Counted from the first letter of the stretch, positions 16,267 to 24,165 are shown. The stretch is 64,000 nucleotides of DNA from Amycolatopsis sp. CA-128772 (GCF_002904295.1 NZ_PPHG01000007.1:62001-126000), one strand, 5' to 3'. Numbers and translations are program-made. The notes: generated from the letters alone by a model not told the origin.

Positions 16267-17641
16267 CGTCCTGCGGTGTCCACAGGCGAGCTGAGGTCAC
16301 TCTCTCTAGGAATTCCTTGGACTCGGAACTCTTGCTCACTTTGGTGAGGCGTGTGCGGAATTCGTCGACGTACGCGCTGCAACGAGCGGACTTCAGCGAC
16401 TCGCCGATCTCAATGGCTTTTAGCGCGACATCGCAAGCCTGGGCAACGTCGCCCCCGTCAAGGTGGGAGTCGGCGAGAACCATCGTGGCGAAGAAGTCGC
16501 TTCGCACGTAGCCGCTCGCTGTTGGCCCGAGGGATTGTGTAGCATACGTGACGCCGTCGCTTGGGCGCCCAAGATCCCGGTTGCAGTGTCCGAGCTCTGC
16601 GGCCAGCTCCGCCTCGTTGAAGTATGAGAACCAGTCCGCCGGGTCGTTCTCAGGATCGCGCCTCTCAAACTCTTTGACGGCGGCTGCCATTGCTCGATCG
16701 CATCCGGCCGAATCGCCAAGCCGGGCGAGTGCCCTCGCCTCCATGGCGTAAAAATGCGCCGCAGCACTAGGTGATCCCGAAAGAGTTGTTCCCATGCGGG
16801 CCGTCCTGGCTAGATTTGCCGCTTCTTTATATCGGCCGAGAAAATTGGCCTGGTGGCTCATAGCGTCTAGGACGCTGGCGCCCAAAAGGCGGTCGTTGGC
16901 ACTCTCTGAAATCCTTAACGCCTGTATGAAGTATCGCTGCGCCAGACCGTGTATCCCTGCATCGTAGGACATCCATGCCCCGAGTAGGGTGGCTTGCGTT
17001 GCCGCTTTGAACAACTCAGTTCGAAGAGAGTCGTTCTGCGTGTGGCCCGCGAGCAATCCGACCAGATCTGTCCTCAAAAATTCGATTAAGGCGCTTCGTG
17101 CGTGGCCGCCACCATGTTCGCCGTCGAGTGCGTCAAACATTTCGGTTGTCTTATTGATGCCCCTGATATCGGCTTCGCCTACTTTGCGCTTGCCCGTATC
17201 GCTTAGGACATCATCGCGCGTGGTCACGAGCCATGACAGGGCTGCTTCGTTCCATGCGGCCGCATTCGCTGGGGCATCGAGCAAGGTCGACATGCCGTCG
17301 ATATCGGCCTGCCATAACCGCGCGACTGACGTCACGCTATCGGCAAGCTGATCTGGGTAGTCAAGGCCGATGTCAGCTCGAAGCTTCTGCGCCCTGCCAA
17401 AGCCAATCTCGTCCACGCCGACACGCCGGCCAAGTCGATGCCCAAGTGCGTTGGCTATGGCGGTTCGAGTCTTGGAATCGCGCGGCACCATCCCGTCAAG
17501 CCAGCGACGAACATAGGTATGCGTGTACGCCTTACCAGCTTGCTCGCCGACAGCGCGAGCGAAGACCTTCAGTCCAACGCTGCCGTCTTGGCGAAGGTAG
17601 CCAGCCTCCAGCATCAGGGCCTCTAGCTGGTCGTTGCCCAC
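16226..17641 (-). CDS. HTH-TPR type regulator (AICE cargo)
   Basis: 471 residues from a GTG with a near-perfect GGAGGTGA ribosome site. Residues about 20-75 form a helix-turn-helix-like region (YTHTYVRRWLDGMVPRDSKT, then AIANALGHRLGRR). The remaining 390 residues are tandem helix pairs of the TPR kind (GLAQRYFIQALRISESANDR, ARALARLGDSAGCDRAMAAA). Proteins of this build usually sense a peptide or partner through the TPR arm and regulate neighbours. It converges on the APH-like kinase gene with a 41-bp overlap. Three copies of a GTGCCC motif lie just upstream of its start and may be its own operator. Confidence 0.75.
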   Translation of the reverse strand: MGNDQLEALMLEAGYLRQDGSVGLKVFARAVGEQAGKAYTHTYVRRWLDGMVPRDSKTRTAIANALGHRLGRRVGVDEIGFGRAQKLRADIGLDYPDQLADSVTSVARLWQADIDGMSTLLDAPANAAAWNEAALSWLVTTRDDVLSDTGKRKVGEADIRGINKTTEMFDALDGEHGGGHARSALIEFLRTDLVGLLAGHTQNDSLRTELFKAATQATLLGAWMSYDAGIHGLAQRYFIQALRISESANDRLLGASVLDAMSHQANFLGRYKEAANLARTARMGTTLSGSPSAAAHFYAMEARALARLGDSAGCDRAMAAAVKEFERRDPENDPADWFSYFNEAELAAELGHCNRDLGRPSDGVTYATQSLGPTASGYVRSDFFATMVLADSHLDGGDVAQACDVALKAIEIGESLKSARCSAYVDEFRTRLTKVSKSSESKEFLERVTSARLWTPQDAKRVPSLAGLHPS

Positions 17642-17662
17642 TCGCTCACCTCCACCCTCCGA

Positions 17663-17700
17663 CTGTGCCCCACTGTACGAGTGTGCCCCCTAGTGTGCCC
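17663..17700. promoter_or_regulatory. Three TGTGCCC repeats upstream of the HTH-TPR gene
   Basis: CTGTGCCCC (17663-17671), GTGTGCCCC (17681-17689) and GTGTGCCC (17693-17700) are direct repeats 18 and 12 bp apart, 20-60 bp upstream of the regulator's start. On the transcribed strand they read GGGCACA. They are candidate operators for autoregulation. Confidence 0.45.
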
Positions 17701-17781
17701 TGTTCGGGCAGCTCAGGGGCCTGTTTCATGGAGTCATCAACATCAACCAGGGCCGGAACGGCCACGACGCTAGGAGACGCA

Positions 17782-17982
17782 ATGTCCAAGAATCCCTTCG
17801 GGATCAAGACCGGCGGCGGGATCGTGAAGAAGATCGTCGGTGTGGTGATCGTCTTGGCCGTGCTGGCCCTTGTGATCAAGCATCCGCACGATGCGGCTGG
17901 CATGGTCAACACGGCCAAGGACAACGGCGGCGGCATCATCGACAGCGTGGCCCAGTTCTTCCGCGACCTCGGACGCGGCTAA
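17782..17982 (+). CDS. Small membrane protein of the AICE (66 aa)
   Basis: Starts at the ATG after AGGAGAC (spacing six). One transmembrane helix (IVKKIVGVVIVLAVLALVIK, about 13-32) follows a short basic N-terminus; the tail ends in an amphipathic helix (IIDSVAQFFRDLGRG). Upstream in-frame codons lack a ribosome site. Possibly a spread-type or surface-exclusion protein, by position only. Its end overlaps the convergent GntR gene by four bases. Confidence 0.65.
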   Translation: MSKNPFGIKTGGGIVKKIVGVVIVLAVLALVIKHPHDAAGMVNTAKDNGGGIIDSVAQFFRDLGRG

Positions 17983-18329
17983 GCCTGGCCGGCATCTAGT
18001 CGCTCAACAGACTGGCGCAGCTGACTCACCTCCGCTTGCAAGTCTCTGACCTGCGCGGATAGCTCGATCAGCGTGGGTGCAGGTTGCTCGGAGGCTGGCA
18101 TGACTGCTGCCACGAACGTACCGATCGGGGCGCGGGAGTTGACCCAACCGCGCTCACGCAGAAGCCCTAGAGCTTTCTGCATGGTCGCGATTGCGACGTC
18201 GTACCGCTCCGCCAGGTCCCGCTGATTCGGCAGCTTCTCGCCTAGTGCGTAGCCGCCGGACCGGATCTCTTCGGCGATCTTCTCGGCGACTTGCTCAAAC
18301 GGTGCGCGGGGTCGGGTATCTGCCTCCAT
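17979..18329 (-). CDS. GntR-family repressor (KorSA-like)
   Basis: 116 residues: a GntR winged helix (about 8-78, EQVAEKIAEEIRSGGYALG, then LPNQRDLAERYDVAIATMQKAL) with only a short coiled coil behind it and no large effector domain. This is the arrangement of plasmid/AICE transfer repressors such as KorSA of pSAM2. The start is placed at the ATG at 18329 because TAATAT (18337-18342) ends seven bases before it, giving a leaderless mRNA; an ATG at 18338 would overlap that hexamer. It is divergent from the transfer-side operon, whose promoter carries a perfect palindrome that is the likely binding site. Confidence 0.82.
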   Translation of the reverse strand: MEADTRPRAPFEQVAEKIAEEIRSGGYALGEKLPNQRDLAERYDVAIATMQKALGLLRERGWVNSRAPIGTFVAAVMPASEQPAPTLIELSAQVRDLQAEVSQLRQSVERLDAGQA

Positions 18330-18390
18330 GGCCGCCATATTAGCGGCACAAACTACCTCGGCCTAGTTCACCCGAACGGCCGATAGCATC

Positions 18391-18416
18391 TACAAACTAG
18401 TATGTTCTAGTTTGTA
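18391..18416. promoter_or_regulatory. Palindromic operator for the GntR repressor
   Basis: Perfect 10-bp inverted repeat TACAAACTAG / CTAGTTTGTA around a 6-base spacer, ending directly at the ATG of the first gene of the long rightward operon (18417). The spacer and arms include TATGTT and TAGTAT, possible -10 hexamers, so binding would block transcription start. It lies in the short region shared with the divergent gntR gene. Confidence 0.75.
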
Positions 18417-18698
18417 ATGACCGACGACGGAAAGGCTAGACCGATGAGGAACGCACGACCGAGCCGCCGCCAGGCCGAGATGGACGCGGCTGAGCTGGAC
18501 TTCGACTACTTCGCGGACACCACGGGCCTGGCTGGTGACGGCGTCCTGGCCGAGGGTTTCGACGGGGTGGCGGAGCTGGTTGACCTGTACGTGGAGATCG
18601 CGGAGATCGAGGAGGCGCTGGCCGAGCTGGACGCCCCGATCGCCCCGGTGGTCACCCTCTCGATCGCGACCCTGCACGAGCTGGGAGAGGTGGCCTGA
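18417..18698 (+). CDS. Acidic hypothetical protein, first gene of the AICE operon
   Basis: 93 residues with a basic N-terminus (RNARPSRRQAEMD) and a strongly acidic helical remainder (LVDLYVEIAEIEEALAELDA). The ATG directly follows the palindromic operator, so the mRNA is leaderless or nearly so. No family recognised. Being the first gene under the GntR operator makes it a candidate early regulator of the element. Confidence 0.6.
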   Translation: MTDDGKARPMRNARPSRRQAEMDAAELDFDYFADTTGLAGDGVLAEGFDGVAELVDLYVEIAEIEEALAELDAPIAPVVTLSIATLHELGEVA

Positions 18699-18699
18699 G

Positions 18700-19197
18700 A
18701 TGCGCGGCAGCACGGTTCGCGGACTGGCGTTGTTCGCCGCGTTGCAGGCGACGTTCGCCGACATTCACCCGCTGTGTGATCAGTGGTTGCAGTCCAGCGA
18801 GGACGCGGCAGGCAAGGGCAAGCCGGGCCGGGAGGGGGCGAAGCACTGCGCGCGGCACGTGGCCAGCTACACCGCCGGGCAGGTCGGTGCCGCGGTCGCG
18901 GTGACGCGGGTCCTTGGGTTCCGGGTGCCGCTGCGGGCCCTGGCCGCGGGTGCGGTGGTCAACGCGGTCACGCACTTCGTGATCGACCGCCGGGAGCCGC
19001 TGAAGACGCTGGCGCGGCTGGCCGGGAAGCGGGGCTACATCGAGCACGCGACGGTGCAGCGCCGCGACGGCGTGGTCGATGTGGCCGGGCCGGGTACCGC
19101 GCTGACGGAGTTGGACCAGGCCGCGCACCGCGCGATCGGCGTGGTCGCCTCGCTGGTCACCACCTGGCTCGCGCTGCGTTACGGGAGGCAGTCATGA
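18700..19197 (+). CDS. Membrane-associated hypothetical protein (165 aa)
   Basis: Starts one base after the previous stop. It has the pattern FADIHPLCDQWLQSSEDAAG near the N-terminus, HCARHVASYTAGQ, and two hydrophobic stretches (VGAAVAVTRVLGF, LALAAGAVVNAVTHFVIDRR). The spaced His/Asp residues recall DUF3307-like membrane proteins, where the His-x3-Asp pattern lies in a transmembrane helix. That similarity is only by eye. The neighbourhood points to a transfer or spread role. Confidence 0.6.
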   Translation: MRGSTVRGLALFAALQATFADIHPLCDQWLQSSEDAAGKGKPGREGAKHCARHVASYTAGQVGAAVAVTRVLGFRVPLRALAAGAVVNAVTHFVIDRREPLKTLARLAGKRGYIEHATVQRRDGVVDVAGPGTALTELDQAAHRAIGVVASLVTTWLALRYGRQS

Positions 19198-19412
19198 CCG
19201 ACCGCCTGTTCGTCCCGGCTGTGTTCGCCGGGCTGCTGGCCACAATGCCGCCCGCTACGGCGACGCCGTGGGACCGGGAGCACTGGCTGGACGTCGCGTA
19301 CAGCACGGTGCGGGTCGAGTTCTCCGGTCCGCACGGCATGGAGGCGATGCGTCTGGCCCGGGTGCTCGTGGCCGAGCTGGCCGCCACCCGCGTCGAGATC
19401 GAGAACCTGTAA
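19194..19412 (+). CDS. Small hypothetical protein (72 aa)
   Basis: ATG overlaps the previous stop (ATGA). The N-terminus is hydrophobic (LFVPAVFAGLLATMPPATAT), possibly a signal or anchor, followed by a helical domain (AMRLARVLVAELAATRVEIE). No known family. It belongs to the same coupled operon. Confidence 0.5.
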   Translation: MTDRLFVPAVFAGLLATMPPATATPWDREHWLDVAYSTVRVEFSGPHGMEAMRLARVLVAELAATRVEIENL

Positions 19413-19545
19413 CTGGTCCTCGCGGCCTGACGCTGCACCACTCTTTCCGGCGCAGTTTCCGCGCTCCACCTCGCAATTCCGCATTCGTCTCGGGGCACCG
19501 CCATGCCCGCATCCCCCCCGCTTCACCGCACGAGAGGACCCGCTC

Positions 19546-20232
19546 ATGACCGCCACGCTGACCACCCCGGTCGCGGCCCGGTTCGCCGACCTGGCCGACA
19601 TCCTGACTCGCAACGCTCGCATCTTGGCCACGGCCGGGCTGCCGCAGGTCGTGACCGAGGTCCGGGTGGCCGTCTACGGCGACGTCGCGGCGCAGCTGCG
19701 GTTGCTGGCCGAGGCCGAGCCTACGGCGGCCGAGGGCAACCCGCTGGTGCTGGTGCGTGAGGACGGTCCGGCGGTGGTGGCGCGCCGGTTCGAGATGCTG
19801 GCAGGGCTGCTGGCGGCCAACGCCCGGGTCCTGACCCGCGGCACCCGCGACGTGGTGATGCACCGGCGGGCCGGGGTCTACCGCGACGTTGCGGCGCAGG
19901 TTCGCCTGTTGGCCGAGGTCGAGCGGGAGGCCGCGATGGCGGCCCGGCCGCACAGCAGCCGGCCGCCGCTGTCCAACCTCGCCGGGCCGTGCCCGGTGGC
20001 GGCCAAGGCGGCGAAGCGGGCGCCGCGGGTACGTGCGGAGTTCCTGGAGGCGCTGGTGGCCGCGATCGCCAAGCGGCGGCGGGCCGGATGGAGCGTGGCG
20101 CGGCTGACGCTGTGGCTGCGCACCACGCTGCGGGACCCGCAGACCGACGCGATCCACCCCTGCGCACAGCGCGGCTTCGTCTCCTACGTCGCCGGCCTGC
20201 TGACCGGCCCGCCCCGGCTACCCGCCGCCTGA
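19546..20232 (+). CDS. Hypothetical protein with an internal duplication
   Basis: 228 residues. Residues about 10-60 and 78-128 repeat the same plan: ADILTRNARILATAG and EMLAGLLAANARVLTRG, then a RVAVYGDVAAQLRLLAE-type helix in each half. A basic C-terminal domain follows (AAIAKRRRAGWSVARLTLWL). GAGAGGA precedes the ATG. Function unknown; the basic tail could bind DNA. Confidence 0.6.
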   Translation: MTATLTTPVAARFADLADILTRNARILATAGLPQVVTEVRVAVYGDVAAQLRLLAEAEPTAAEGNPLVLVREDGPAVVARRFEMLAGLLAANARVLTRGTRDVVMHRRAGVYRDVAAQVRLLAEVEREAAMAARPHSSRPPLSNLAGPCPVAAKAAKRAPRVRAEFLEALVAAIAKRRRAGWSVARLTLWLRTTLRDPQTDAIHPCAQRGFVSYVAGLLTGPPRLPAA

Positions 20233-20284
20233 GCCCGCCGCCTGCCAGCACACCTCTGCCCACGCAACGAGAGGAGCTCTGCCC

Positions 20285-20401
20285 GTGACCACCAACGACT
20301 CCGGTGCCTGGCACGACAAGTTGATGCGCGATGCCGAAGCGGCCGAGGCCGCCCGCCGGGACGCCGCGCGCCGCGAGGCCGCCGCCAGCAGCAAGAAGTG
20401 A
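20285..20401 (+). CDS. Tiny helical protein (38 aa)
   Basis: GTG start with GAGAGGAG about eight bases upstream. The product runs MTTNDSGAWHDKLMRDAEAA and continues as one Ala/Arg/Glu helix ending SSKK. It fills the space between two operon genes. The good ribosome site and typical third-position GC support it; no function can be suggested. Confidence 0.5.
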   Translation: MTTNDSGAWHDKLMRDAEAAEAARRDAARREAAASSKK

Positions 20402-20444
20402 CCGCTTCCCCCACTGTCTACCTCGTACGGAAGGGAGCCTGGCA

Positions 20445-20981
20445 ATGTCGTTGCTCGGTTCGCTCGGCTACAAGCTCGCCGCCCGCTTCGATGACCGCAC
20501 CCCGGTGTTCTACGCCGCGGACATGGTCGCCTTCACCCTGCGCGATCTGGTCTGGCACGTGCTGGTGATCCAGCGCGGCTGGGCGCCCTACAAGGGCGCC
20601 CTCGCGCTGCCCGGGGGCTACGTCGAGCCGCAGGAAACCGCCGGGGAGGCGGCGGTGCGGGAGTTCACCGAGGAGACCGGGATCGCGGTCCCGCAGGGTA
20701 CTTTCGTGGACCAGGTCGGGGTGTTCGACACCCCGGGCCGCGACCCCCGCGGCCGCTACGTCTCCATCGCCCACGGCGTCATCCTGCACGGGGCGCCCGA
20801 CCCGGTGGCCGCCGACGACGCCGCCGCCGCGGACTGGCTGCCCGTGCGGATCGCCCTGCGGGTGGCGAACACCGGCGGGTTCGCCTTCGACCACGGCCAC
20901 ATCCTCACCCGCGCCGTCCACCAGCTCGACCCGACCCGCGGGTTCGGCACCCGCGACCCCGGCGACGGGGGCTGGCGATGA
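20445..20981 (+). CDS. NUDIX hydrolase of the AICE
   Basis: 178 residues with a complete Nudix box at about 55-77 (GGYVEPQETAGEAAVREFTE, then ETGI), matching Gx5Ex7REUxEExGU. AAGGGAG is the ribosome site. The family hydrolyses nucleoside diphosphates linked to another moiety. NUDIX genes are frequent accessory genes of actinomycete AICEs, where they have been proposed to influence development or element spread. The substrate is unknown. It is followed by the SsgA-like gene through an ATGA overlap, so the two are made together. Confidence 0.88.
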   Translation: MSLLGSLGYKLAARFDDRTPVFYAADMVAFTLRDLVWHVLVIQRGWAPYKGALALPGGYVEPQETAGEAAVREFTEETGIAVPQGTFVDQVGVFDTPGRDPRGRYVSIAHGVILHGAPDPVAADDAAAADWLPVRIALRVANTGGFAFDHGHILTRAVHQLDPTRGFGTRDPGDGGWR

Positions 20982-21367
20982 CGCAGCTGCGCTACGCGAT
21001 GTCGGTGTGGTTGCACGGGCGGGGCCTGATCGAGGGGTTCTGGGAGTACACCACCACCGACCCGTGGGCGGTCACGCTGCACCTGGACGGGCACCGCTGG
21101 ATCTTCGCCCGGGACCTGCTGCGCACCGGCCTGGCGGAGCCGGCGGGGGCCGGGGACGTCCACGTCATGCCTGACACCGGCGGCCACGCCGGGCTGCTGA
21201 ACATCTTGCTGCGTTCGCCCTCGGGTGCGGCGCGGCTGCCGGTGGCCCGTGCCACCGTCGCCGGCCTGCTGGACGCCGCCTACGCCCTCGTTCCCGACGG
21301 GCACGAGGCCGACAGCGTCGACTGGGACCGCGAATGGGTGCGCCTGGCCGAGGGCCCCGCCGCCTGA
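20978..21367 (+). CDS. SsgA-family (SALP) sporulation/cell-division regulator homologue
   Basis: 129 residues. The middle reads TTDPWAVTLHL, then WIFARDLLRTGLAEPAGAGD and VHVMP, which aligns directly with the SsgA/SsgB signature (DPYAV, VEWVFARDLL, GLHRP, GDVRVWP). ILLRSPSGAARL and the YALVPDGHE block match the C-terminal half of the family. These proteins localise septum formation in sporulating actinomycetes by recruiting FtsZ. Finding one on a mobile element, coupled to NUDIX, suggests that the element adjusts host septation during spread; that is inference. Confidence 0.82.
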   Translation: MTQLRYAMSVWLHGRGLIEGFWEYTTTDPWAVTLHLDGHRWIFARDLLRTGLAEPAGAGDVHVMPDTGGHAGLLNILLRSPSGAARLPVARATVAGLLDAAYALVPDGHEADSVDWDREWVRLAEGPAA

Positions 21368-21403
21368 TTTTCCTGATCGCTCAATGCCTGGGAGGGCTGT
21401 TAC

Positions 21404-21592
21404 ATGGAGAACCCCCGCCGCACCTACCCGCTGCGCCAGTGGCCGACGGATTCCCGATTCTCGTACGCGCTGGTGCGCGACGTGGCCAACGTCCTCACCG
21501 CACACGGCTACCCGCTCCTGGCCGACAGCGGAGACGACCACGTGGAGCTGGGACAAATTCTGCTCCGGTTCCTCTACGACCCCACCACGTGA
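21404..21592 (+). CDS. Small hypothetical protein (62 aa)
   Basis: Starts MENPRRTYPLRQWPTDSRFS after GGGAGGG about 10 bases upstream. A mixed alpha/beta stretch, VLTAHGYPLLADSGDDHVEL, is its centre. No known family; an operon member of the AICE. Confidence 0.5.
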   Translation: MENPRRTYPLRQWPTDSRFSYALVRDVANVLTAHGYPLLADSGDDHVELGQILLRFLYDPTT

Positions 21593-21615
21593 CCATCCTC
21601 TGTGGAGGCTTCCGC

Positions 21616-22224
21616 ATGTCCATCACCACCAGTCATGACACCCTGCCTGATGCCGTCGGCGCCGACGAGGAACCGTGGTATCCGCCCCCGGCGGCCACGA
21701 TGACCGTGCAGCTGGCCCAGCAGATGGCCTCGACCGCCTACCAGCAAGCCGAGCAGCGCGTGGCGCGGCTGGTGCGGCAGCTGCTGCCGCAGGCCGCCTG
21801 CCCCGACGACCGGATGCGGCTGCTGTTCCTCTACGCGGCCGAGGAGACCTACCTCGCCTCGGTGTTCCCCGCGGTCCACCACACCCACCCCGAGCGGTGG
21901 CAGTCGGGAACCACCGCCCACCGGCTGGCCGCGGAACTGGCCGGGATGATCGCCACCGCCGAAGAAGCCATCGCCACCGGCCGGCCCTACCGCCCGGGCG
22001 GGTTCGACGTGGAAACCGGCTACATCGCCCAAGCGATGGCGCACTACGTGACCGACCCGGCCCCGGCGGGGCGGGCCGGGGTGCTGGACGCGGTGGCGCA
22101 GTACCTGCGCACTCACCAGTTCCCCGGTCGCGCGGTCGGGCTGGTGGCCGACGTGGCGACGGCGCTGCGGGTGACCGCGATCAGCGGCAACCCCCGCGTC
22201 CCCGCCCCGCCGGCCGCCGCCTGA
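21616..22224 (+). CDS. Helical hypothetical protein (202 aa)
   Basis: Chosen ATG at 21616 has TGTGGAGG upstream. The protein is almost all helix (QMASTAYQQAEQRVARLVRQ, HRLAAELAGMIATAEEAIAT) with PYRPGGFDVETGYIAQAMAHY in the middle. No membrane helix or known motif. It is conserved-looking in codon use and sits in the AICE operon; role unknown. Confidence 0.55.
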   Translation: MSITTSHDTLPDAVGADEEPWYPPPAATMTVQLAQQMASTAYQQAEQRVARLVRQLLPQAACPDDRMRLLFLYAAEETYLASVFPAVHHTHPERWQSGTTAHRLAAELAGMIATAEEAIATGRPYRPGGFDVETGYIAQAMAHYVTDPAPAGRAGVLDAVAQYLRTHQFPGRAVGLVADVATALRVTAISGNPRVPAPPAAA

Positions 22225-22232
22225 ACCCGGGA

Positions 22233-23189
22233 GTGAGCGCTCCGACGACGGTGGATCTGCGCAGCGACTTCTCCGGCTACATCGAACTGACCGTGCCCGA
22301 ACCGACCGCGGACGGCCGCCGGTCCTTCACCATCCACTCCGGACACATCGACGACGATGCGGAGTCGTATTTCGGCCGCGGGTACTGCCACTGGCTGGCC
22401 GGGGCCATCCACTCGATCACCGGCTGGCCGGTGGTCACCGTCGATGTCCGGCTGACCGGCTACGCGAACTGGCGACCGGTCCACAGCGGGGTGCTGACTC
22501 CGAACGGGACGGTCCTGGACATCTTCGGCGACAACACCCGGCAAACCGTATGCGCCCGCCATCTGGAGCCCGTCGTCGCGGAAACCCGGTCCCGCATCGT
22601 GGCCGGCCCGAACGTCCCCGGGGACGTCCTCTCCGGAATCGATCACCTGCGCGGCAACCACCTGTGGTGGACACACCAGTACTGCACCCCGGAGCTGCAG
22701 GCTCTGCTGTTGCACTTCGCGCGTCTGGTGCTCACCCGCCACGGCTACGGCCACCACATCCCCGCCGCCGCGCGCTCCCGCCGCACCGACACCACCGCCG
22801 CACCGCAACGGCAACCCCCCACCGATCACCCGACACCGAGAGGTTCCGCCATGTCCATTCCCGAAGAAGTCGCGCAGCTCAACGCCATCGCCAGCGCCAT
22901 CCCGGTCGGGCTGCTCCAGCAGCTCGCCGACGCCGAGGTTCCGGCCGAGGTCCTCGCGGCCCGGGAGGCGTTGAGCGGCGGCAGCGGTGGCGTGGTGGCG
23001 ATTCTCGGCCGCACCGGCGAAGCGACGGAGGCCGCCGACGGGATCAGTCACGCGATCGCGAAGCTGGACCGGGCCGCAGAGGCGTACCAGGCCGTGAGGA
23101 ATCAGCTCTCGGACGCGTTCAAGTCCGCCGCGCGGGCTCAGCAGCTGATCCAGCAGGCTGCCGACTACCACGGGCGGGGGCAGAAGTGA
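22233..23189 (+). CDS. Fused or nested protein: papain-like N-terminal domain plus helical C-terminal domain
   Basis: A single open frame of 318 residues. Residues 1-175 have the order Cys52 (GRGYCHWLAGAI), His84 (PVHSGVLTP) and Asp96 (TVLDIFGD), resembling papain-like cysteine hydrolases. Residues 207-318, starting MSIPEEVAQLNAIASAIPVG, are a separate helical domain. That Met at 22851 is preceded by GAGAGG at ribosome-site distance, and the 30-residue linker before it is Arg/Thr/Pro-rich like translated intergenic DNA. Two readings are possible: one fused protein, or an upstream gene lacking a stop with an independent internal start at 22851. The active-site assignment is inference. Confidence 0.55.
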   Translation: MSAPTTVDLRSDFSGYIELTVPEPTADGRRSFTIHSGHIDDDAESYFGRGYCHWLAGAIHSITGWPVVTVDVRLTGYANWRPVHSGVLTPNGTVLDIFGDNTRQTVCARHLEPVVAETRSRIVAGPNVPGDVLSGIDHLRGNHLWWTHQYCTPELQALLLHFARLVLTRHGYGHHIPAAARSRRTDTTAAPQRQPPTDHPTPRGSAMSIPEEVAQLNAIASAIPVGLLQQLADAEVPAEVLAAREALSGGSGGVVAILGRTGEATEAADGISHAIAKLDRAAEAYQAVRNQLSDAFKSAARAQQLIQQAADYHGRGQK

Positions 23190-23584
23190 CCGGCCCCACC
23201 GGATCCGGCCTGTTCGACCCGATCAGCGACGCCGACCGCCGTCGGTGGCAGATCCAGACCCACGCCGTCCTGGCCACCGTGCTGCAGCGCGCCAGCACCG
23301 CCGGGCTCGCCCCGCTGCAGTGGAACCTTGGAGCCGCAGGCCAGCTGCGCGGCACGGTGAACGTCTCCGGCCGCGCGGCCGAGGACCTGGCCGGCATCTA
23401 CACCGCGTGGGCCGACTTCCTCAATCTGACCATCCGCCGCTCCGTTTCCGGCAGCCGCGGCACCGTGCACCACTGGGCCTTCGGCGACCTGCCCGATCGC
23501 GCCGACCAGCTCGGCCGCCCGGTGCTCATCTGCGCAGACCTGCACTCCGCCGACGACATCGACCCGACCACCGAGGAGTGCTGA
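23186..23584 (+). CDS. Hypothetical protein (132 aa)
   Basis: GTG overlaps the previous stop (GTGA). Begins MTGPTGSGLFDPISDADRRR, then a helix-strand arrangement with LAGIYTAWADFLNLTIRRSV. No membrane segment or known motif. Operon member; function unknown. Confidence 0.5.
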   Translation: MTGPTGSGLFDPISDADRRRWQIQTHAVLATVLQRASTAGLAPLQWNLGAAGQLRGTVNVSGRAAEDLAGIYTAWADFLNLTIRRSVSGSRGTVHHWAFGDLPDRADQLGRPVLICADLHSADDIDPTTEEC

Positions 23585-23587
23585 GCC

Positions 23588-23785
23588 ATGACCGGACCCG
23601 AGCATTACCGCGAGGCGGAACGCCTCATCCGCACCGCCGACAGGTCCTACAACGACGCCGAGTTCGCCCTGGCCGAGGCGCAGATCCACGCGACGCTGGC
23701 GCTGGCGGCGGCGACCGCGTCGGCCGGCCGGATGAACACCGCCGCGGTGAAGGCGTGGGACCAGGTCACCGGGAGGACGTCATGA
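23588..23785 (+). CDS. Small helical protein (65 aa)
   Basis: MTGPEHYREAERLIRTADRS followed by an Ala-rich helix. It looks like a single TPR-like helical hairpin (AEFALAEAQIHATLALAAAT). The stop overlaps the next start (ATGA). Function unknown. Confidence 0.55.
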   Translation: MTGPEHYREAERLIRTADRSYNDAEFALAEAQIHATLALAAATASAGRMNTAAVKAWDQVTGRTS

Positions 23786-24165
23786 CGTCCACACCGGACA
23801 CGGTCACCCCCGAGCCGGACGCCGTGGGGGAGGGCGACCCGGCGGAGACGGTGCTGTTGCTGCGCAGGCTGGTGGAGCGCAACGGCACGTGGGCGCTGAC
23901 CACCGTGGTCGCCGCCCTGACGGTGTGGCTGGGGGTGCATCTGGCCCGCGCGGTGCTGGTGCTGGTGGTGCGGATCCTGACCGGGGCGATGGCGCGGCTG
24001 GACCGCTGGATCACCGCCCGGGTGCTGACCCCGCCGACCGGGCGGGTGAACCACTACTTCGACGGCCACAACGCCACCGACTACGACCCCTACCACCACG
24101 ACCACGACCACAGGACATGCCCCGGCCCGGTGCCGGGCCGGGCTTGGGAGGCCGCACATGCGTGA
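23782..24165 (+). CDS. Spread-type membrane protein (127 aa)
   Basis: The N-terminal half is acidic, then two adjacent hydrophobic segments (WALTTVVAALTVWLGVHLA and VLVLVVRILTGAMARL). The tail is His/Asp-rich (YDPYHHDHDHR) and could bind metal. Overlapping starts and stops on both sides tie it to the transfer operon, where such small membrane proteins (Spd) help the element move between hyphal compartments. Specific identity is not provable by eye. Confidence 0.6.
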   Translation: MTSTPDTVTPEPDAVGEGDPAETVLLLRRLVERNGTWALTTVVAALTVWLGVHLARAVLVLVVRILTGAMARLDRWITARVLTPPTGRVNHYFDGHNATDYDPYHHDHDHRTCPGPVPGRAWEAAHA

